In this document: positions 6,064 through 6,480 of the stretch, piece after piece
Layout: the number at the start of each line of letters is the position of its first letter
Position numbering within the stretch: the first letter of the stretch is position 1
Assembly (NCBI GenBank): GCA_021798075.1
Contig: JAJZYO010000125.1
Location: 1-6,480, forward strand
Length of the DNA stretch: 6,480 nucleotides
DNA from: Actinomycetes bacterium
Lineage (GTDB): Bacteria > Actinomycetota > Acidimicrobiia > Acidimicrobiales > Palsa-688
Direction of reading: 5' to 3'
Notes under the pieces: generated by a model
What the model saw: only the letters and a program-made list of their open reading frames with translations
Told to the model about the DNA's origin: nothing
The model's database searches: none
Position numbers and translations under genes: made by a program

Positions 6064-6480
6064 AGCTTTTCGTAGCCGGTCACGAACCCGTTGCCGTAAC
6101 CCTCGGACTGCTTGGGCGGGTTGCCGGCCTGGGCGATGTTCGCCGAGGTCCAGATCATCATCGGGGTGTGCTCGTTGGCGACCGGCTTCAGCCCGGCCAT
6201 GATCCGCATCTCCTGGTCCATGATGGCCCAGGCGATCCACTTCAGGTCCTCGCCCACGTCCATGATGACCGCTTGGCCCTTGCGGAGGTAGTTCAACACG
6301 AAGGCGGTGCCGTCGTAGGTCACGATGTGTACCTTGCCCGTGTCGCCGGCGACAGCGATGGCCGGCGATATGTACTGGGACTGGCTGTCGTAGACGGGCA
6401 GGATGTAGTTGGTGTCAGGGTTGGCCCGCAGGTACGAAGCGACCTGGGTCTGGGTCTGCGACGCCCAGTCGGCCACCGGG
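6045..6480 (-). CDS. Periplasmic-binding-protein-type solute receptor of the ABC transporter, 5' end beyond window
   Basis: The last 144 residues are present; the signal peptide and first lobe lie beyond the right edge. The GTG at 6474-6476 is an internal valine codon, because the frame stays open to the window edge. The visible part fits the second half of a Peripla_BP_4 (ribose-receptor-like) protein: an amphipathic helix (ASQTQTQVASYLRANPD), the strand NYILPVYDS, a helix through SPAIAVAGDTG, the strand VHIVTYDGTAFVL, and VIMDVGEDLKWIAWAIMDQ near the hinge. Such proteins bind the substrate outside the membrane and deliver it to the permease. It is first of the three transporter genes, in the usual order, and its TGA at 6045-6047 lies inside the start region of the ATPase gene. 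Ligand identity cannot be read from this half. Confidence 0.85.
   Translation of the reverse strand, partial: PVADWASQTQTQVASYLRANPDTNYILPVYDSQSQYISPAIAVAGDTGKVHIVTYDGTAFVLNYLRKGQAVIMDVGEDLKWIAWAIMDQEMRIMAGLKPVANEHTPMMIWTSANIAQAGNPPKQSEGYGNGFVTGYEKLWGLAS

Noticed and set aside
6064..6240. Upstream extension of the ATPase to a start at 6240
   Set aside because: The added 59 residues are an out-of-frame reading of the receptor gene and look like low-complexity shadow sequence.
6474..6476. GTG as the start of the receptor gene
   Set aside because: The frame stays open to the window edge, and the remaining protein is only half of a binding protein with no signal peptide, so this is an internal valine codon.
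1..6480. Defence, phage or mobile-element system
   Set aside because: No transposase, integrase, nuclease, reverse transcriptase or CRISPR-like repeat was seen on either strand. All genes fit transport and metabolism.

Overview
The window is GC-rich DNA, and every gene I can support lies on the minus strand, read from high to low coordinates. GTG starts are common, purine-rich ribosome binding sites are strong, and genes are packed with small gaps or overlaps. The composition makes long antisense open frames frequent. This fits a high-GC bacterium, most likely an actinobacterium, but no marker gene fixes the lineage.

In transcription order: (1) the C-terminal 144 residues of a periplasmic-binding-protein-type solute receptor, cut by the right edge (6045-6480); (2) a two-domain CUT2/RbsA-type ABC ATPase (4435-6063) overlapping the receptor gene; (3) an RbsC-like ABC permease (3355-4401); (4) a class III PLP aminotransferase close to the AGXT2 / beta-alanine (3-aminoisobutyrate):pyruvate group (2041-3342), whose ribosome binding site overlaps the permease stop codon; (5) a nitrilase-superfamily amidohydrolase most like beta-ureidopropionase (1126-1965); and, after a 233-bp gap, (6) an N-terminal-nucleophile hydrolase of peptidase family S58/P1 (DmpA/BapA/NylC relatives), complete at its 5' end and cut by the left edge (1-892). 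The last gene matches no conventional ATG frame. It starts at GTG, and I read it by translating the reverse strand by hand.

Genes 1-5 look like one operon for taking up and degrading a small nitrogen compound. The ABC transporter imports it. The amidohydrolase removes a carbamoyl group from an N-carbamoyl-beta-amino acid, giving CO2 and NH3. The aminotransferase turns the beta-amino acid into a semialdehyde. These are the last two steps of reductive pyrimidine breakdown. The first two enzymes of that route (dihydropyrimidine dehydrogenase and dihydropyrimidinase) are not in the window. The S58 enzyme may be a separate unit, but some relatives release N-terminal beta-amino acids, so a common beta-amino-acid theme is possible.

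The oddest details are: an S58 enzyme with all expected catalytic residues but Ala instead of Asn/Gly before the self-cleavage Thr; a 15-bp triplicated repeat inside the linker of that same enzyme; and an ABC ATPase whose second Walker B aspartate is leucine. I saw no RNA genes, insertion sequences, CRISPR arrays or phage genes, and no evidence for a wholly new system.
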